The position numbers and the translations under genes were made by a program. From contig JBBQSF010000028.1 of assembly GCA_038214085.1 (NCBI GenBank), forward strand, positions 1 to 25,730: a stretch of 25,730 nt of DNA, given 5' to 3'. This DNA comes from JBBQSF01 sp038214085. GTDB lineage: Bacteria > Bacteroidota > Bacteroidia > Bacteroidales > CG2-30-32-10. How positions within the stretch are numbered: position 1 is the first letter of the stretch; the number at the start of each line of letters is the position of its first letter. The notes beneath the pieces were generated by a model. It searched no databases, was not told the DNA's origin, and saw only the letters and a list, made by a program, of their open reading frames with translations. This document shows positions 24,476 to 25,730 of this stretch, piece by piece.

Positions 24476-25730
24476 ATGATACTATTGACCAGTAATTTAG
24501 GTTTGTTGATGGGCCTTGGTGTTACCATTTTTTTACTTGTAATAATTTTGTTAGTGGTTATGCTGTTGGTTGCTAAGGCTAAGCTCACAGCCTCCGGTCC
24601 TGTAATTATTAAAATTAATGAGGAAAAAGAAATCAGTGTTAATGCAGGATCTTCATTATTATCAACATTATCGAACGAAAAAATATTTTTACCCTCGGCT
24701 TGTGGTGGTGGCGGAACTTGCGGAATGTGCAAATGCCAGGTGAATAACGGAGGTGGAAATATTTTATCTACCGAAGTAAGTTTTTTTACCCGAAAACAAG
24801 CGTTGAACCATTGGCGACTTGGATGTCAGGTTAAAGTTAGAGAAAGCCTTGAAATAACAATACCTAAGGAAGTTTTTGGTATTAAAAAATGGGAATGTGA
24901 AGTGATTTCAAATCGCAATGTTGCTACTTTTATAAAGGAATTTGTTGTAAAACTTCCCGAAGGAGAATCGCTTGATTTTGAATCCGGAGGATATATTCAG
25001 ATTGACGTTCCAAAATGTGAAGTTGATTTCAAGGATATGATCATAGAAGATATTTATAAAGCTGACTGGGAACATAACAAAATGTTCGATTTAAAAATGA
25101 AGAATCCAGAGCCTATATACCGTGCTTACTCTATGGCCAATCATCCCGCTGAAGGAAATATCATCATGCTGAACATTCGTATTGCCACACCGCCATGGGA
25201 TAGAGCGAAAAACTCATTTATGAACGTAAATCCGGGGATTTGTTCCTCTTATATATTTTCAAGGAAACCCGGCGACAAAATAATAATTTCTGGACCTTAT
25301 GGCGAATTCCACATTAAAAAAACCAATAAAGAAATGATATATATCGGAGGTGGTGCCGGTATGGCTCCTTTGCGTTCGCAGATATTTCATTTGTTCAATA
25401 CAGAAAAATCAACCCGAAAAGTTAGTTTCTGGTATGGTGCACGTTCACTTAAAGAAGTTTTTTACGAAGATGAATTCCGCACTATTGAAAATAATTTCCC
25501 AAATTTTAAATTTAATCTTGCTCTTTCAGAACCCTCTCCCGAAGATAACTGGACCGGTTACACTGGCTTTATTCACCAGATAGTTTTGGAAAATTATTTG
25601 AGCAAACACGAAGAACCTGAAGAAATTGAATTCTATTTATGTGGGCCACCAATGATGAACACAGCAGTATTTAAAATGCTCGACGAACTTGGCGTTCCAA
25701 CTGAAAATATTGCATACGACGATTTTGGTG
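24476..25730 (+). CDS. nqrF: Na+-translocating NADH:quinone reductase subunit F, last few residues beyond the right edge
   Basis: NADH-oxidising entry subunit. 418 codons are visible from the ATG at 24476, and the frame is open at the window end. One N-terminal helix (about 9-32) is followed by a ferredoxin domain with 2Fe-2S ligands C76, C82, C85 (CGGGGTCGMCKC) and C117 (LGCQ). The FAD-binding motif is RAYSMANHP (216-224), and the NADH-binding parts are YIGGGAGMAPLRSQ and YLCGPPMMN. NqrF proteins usually end shortly after a DDFG motif, and the visible frame stops at YDDFG, so only a handful of residues are probably missing. An ATG overlapping the nqrE stop (24459) ends after six codons and is not the start. 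Confidence 0.97.
   Translation, partial: MILLTSNLGLLMGLGVTIFLLVIILLVVMLLVAKAKLTASGPVIIKINEEKEISVNAGSSLLSTLSNEKIFLPSACGGGGTCGMCKCQVNNGGGNILSTEVSFFTRKQALNHWRLGCQVKVRESLEITIPKEVFGIKKWECEVISNRNVATFIKEFVVKLPEGESLDFESGGYIQIDVPKCEVDFKDMIIEDIYKADWEHNKMFDLKMKNPEPIYRAYSMANHPAEGNIIMLNIRIATPPWDRAKNSFMNVNPGICSSYIFSRKPGDKIIISGPYGEFHIKKTNKEMIYIGGGAGMAPLRSQIFHLFNTEKSTRKVSFWYGARSLKEVFYEDEFRTIENNFPNFKFNLALSEPSPEDNWTGYTGFIHQIVLENYLSKHEEPEEIEFYLCGPPMMNTAVFKMLDELGVPTENIAYDDFG

Overview
The window looks like a chromosomal segment of a Bacteroidota (Bacteroidetes) bacterium, probably Bacteroidales-like. The evidence is AT-rich DNA, promoters of the form TTG-N19/20-TAnnTTTG, starts that mostly lack a Shine-Dalgarno sequence, a secreted metalloprotease with a type IX secretion (T9SS) tail, a PorT-type outer-membrane barrel, a DUF4476 protein and a six-gene Na+-NQR operon. 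No CRISPR array, tRNA, rRNA, transposase or phage gene was seen.

Layout. 1-2453 (minus): valS, cut by the left edge. 2512-5083 (plus): a two-gene signalling operon, a soluble PAS histidine kinase with a four-cysteine cluster, then an exported TPR protein with one C-terminal membrane helix and no output domain. 5084-7371 (minus): a POT-type peptide transporter, then a periplasmic thioredoxin-OmpA fusion. 7508-8278: secreted DUF4476 protein, closed by a hairpin terminator. 8396-11779: an orphan beta-ketoacyl-ACP synthase and tex. 12027-13955: secreted M43 metalloprotease (Fn3, PPC and T9SS domains) with its own promoter and terminator. 14103-14780: PorT-like barrel. 14796-15719 (minus): TerC-family membrane protein. 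15858-16601: exported LssY_C-like protein of unknown function. 16615-16792: palindromic, MITE-like intergenic element. 16809-17630 (minus): exported C26 amidotransferase-like hydrolase. 17744-19646 (minus): rpsP-rimM-trmN6 translation operon. 19947 to the right edge (plus): nqrA-F, with nqrF missing only its last few residues.

How the genes fit together. Most of the window is housekeeping: tRNA charging, ribosome maturation, RNA binding and the sodium-pumping respiratory NADH dehydrogenase. It is interleaved with cell-envelope functions: peptide uptake, an envelope thiol protein, a secreted protease and an outer-membrane barrel. The protease and peptide transporter would suit protein scavenging, but they are not co-transcribed. 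The least conventional parts are the PAS-Cys kinase/TPR pair, the thioredoxin-OmpA fusion, the POT transporter with SxxER in place of ExxER, the LssY_C-like protein and the 178-bp palindromic element. I see no clear-cut new defence or mobile system.
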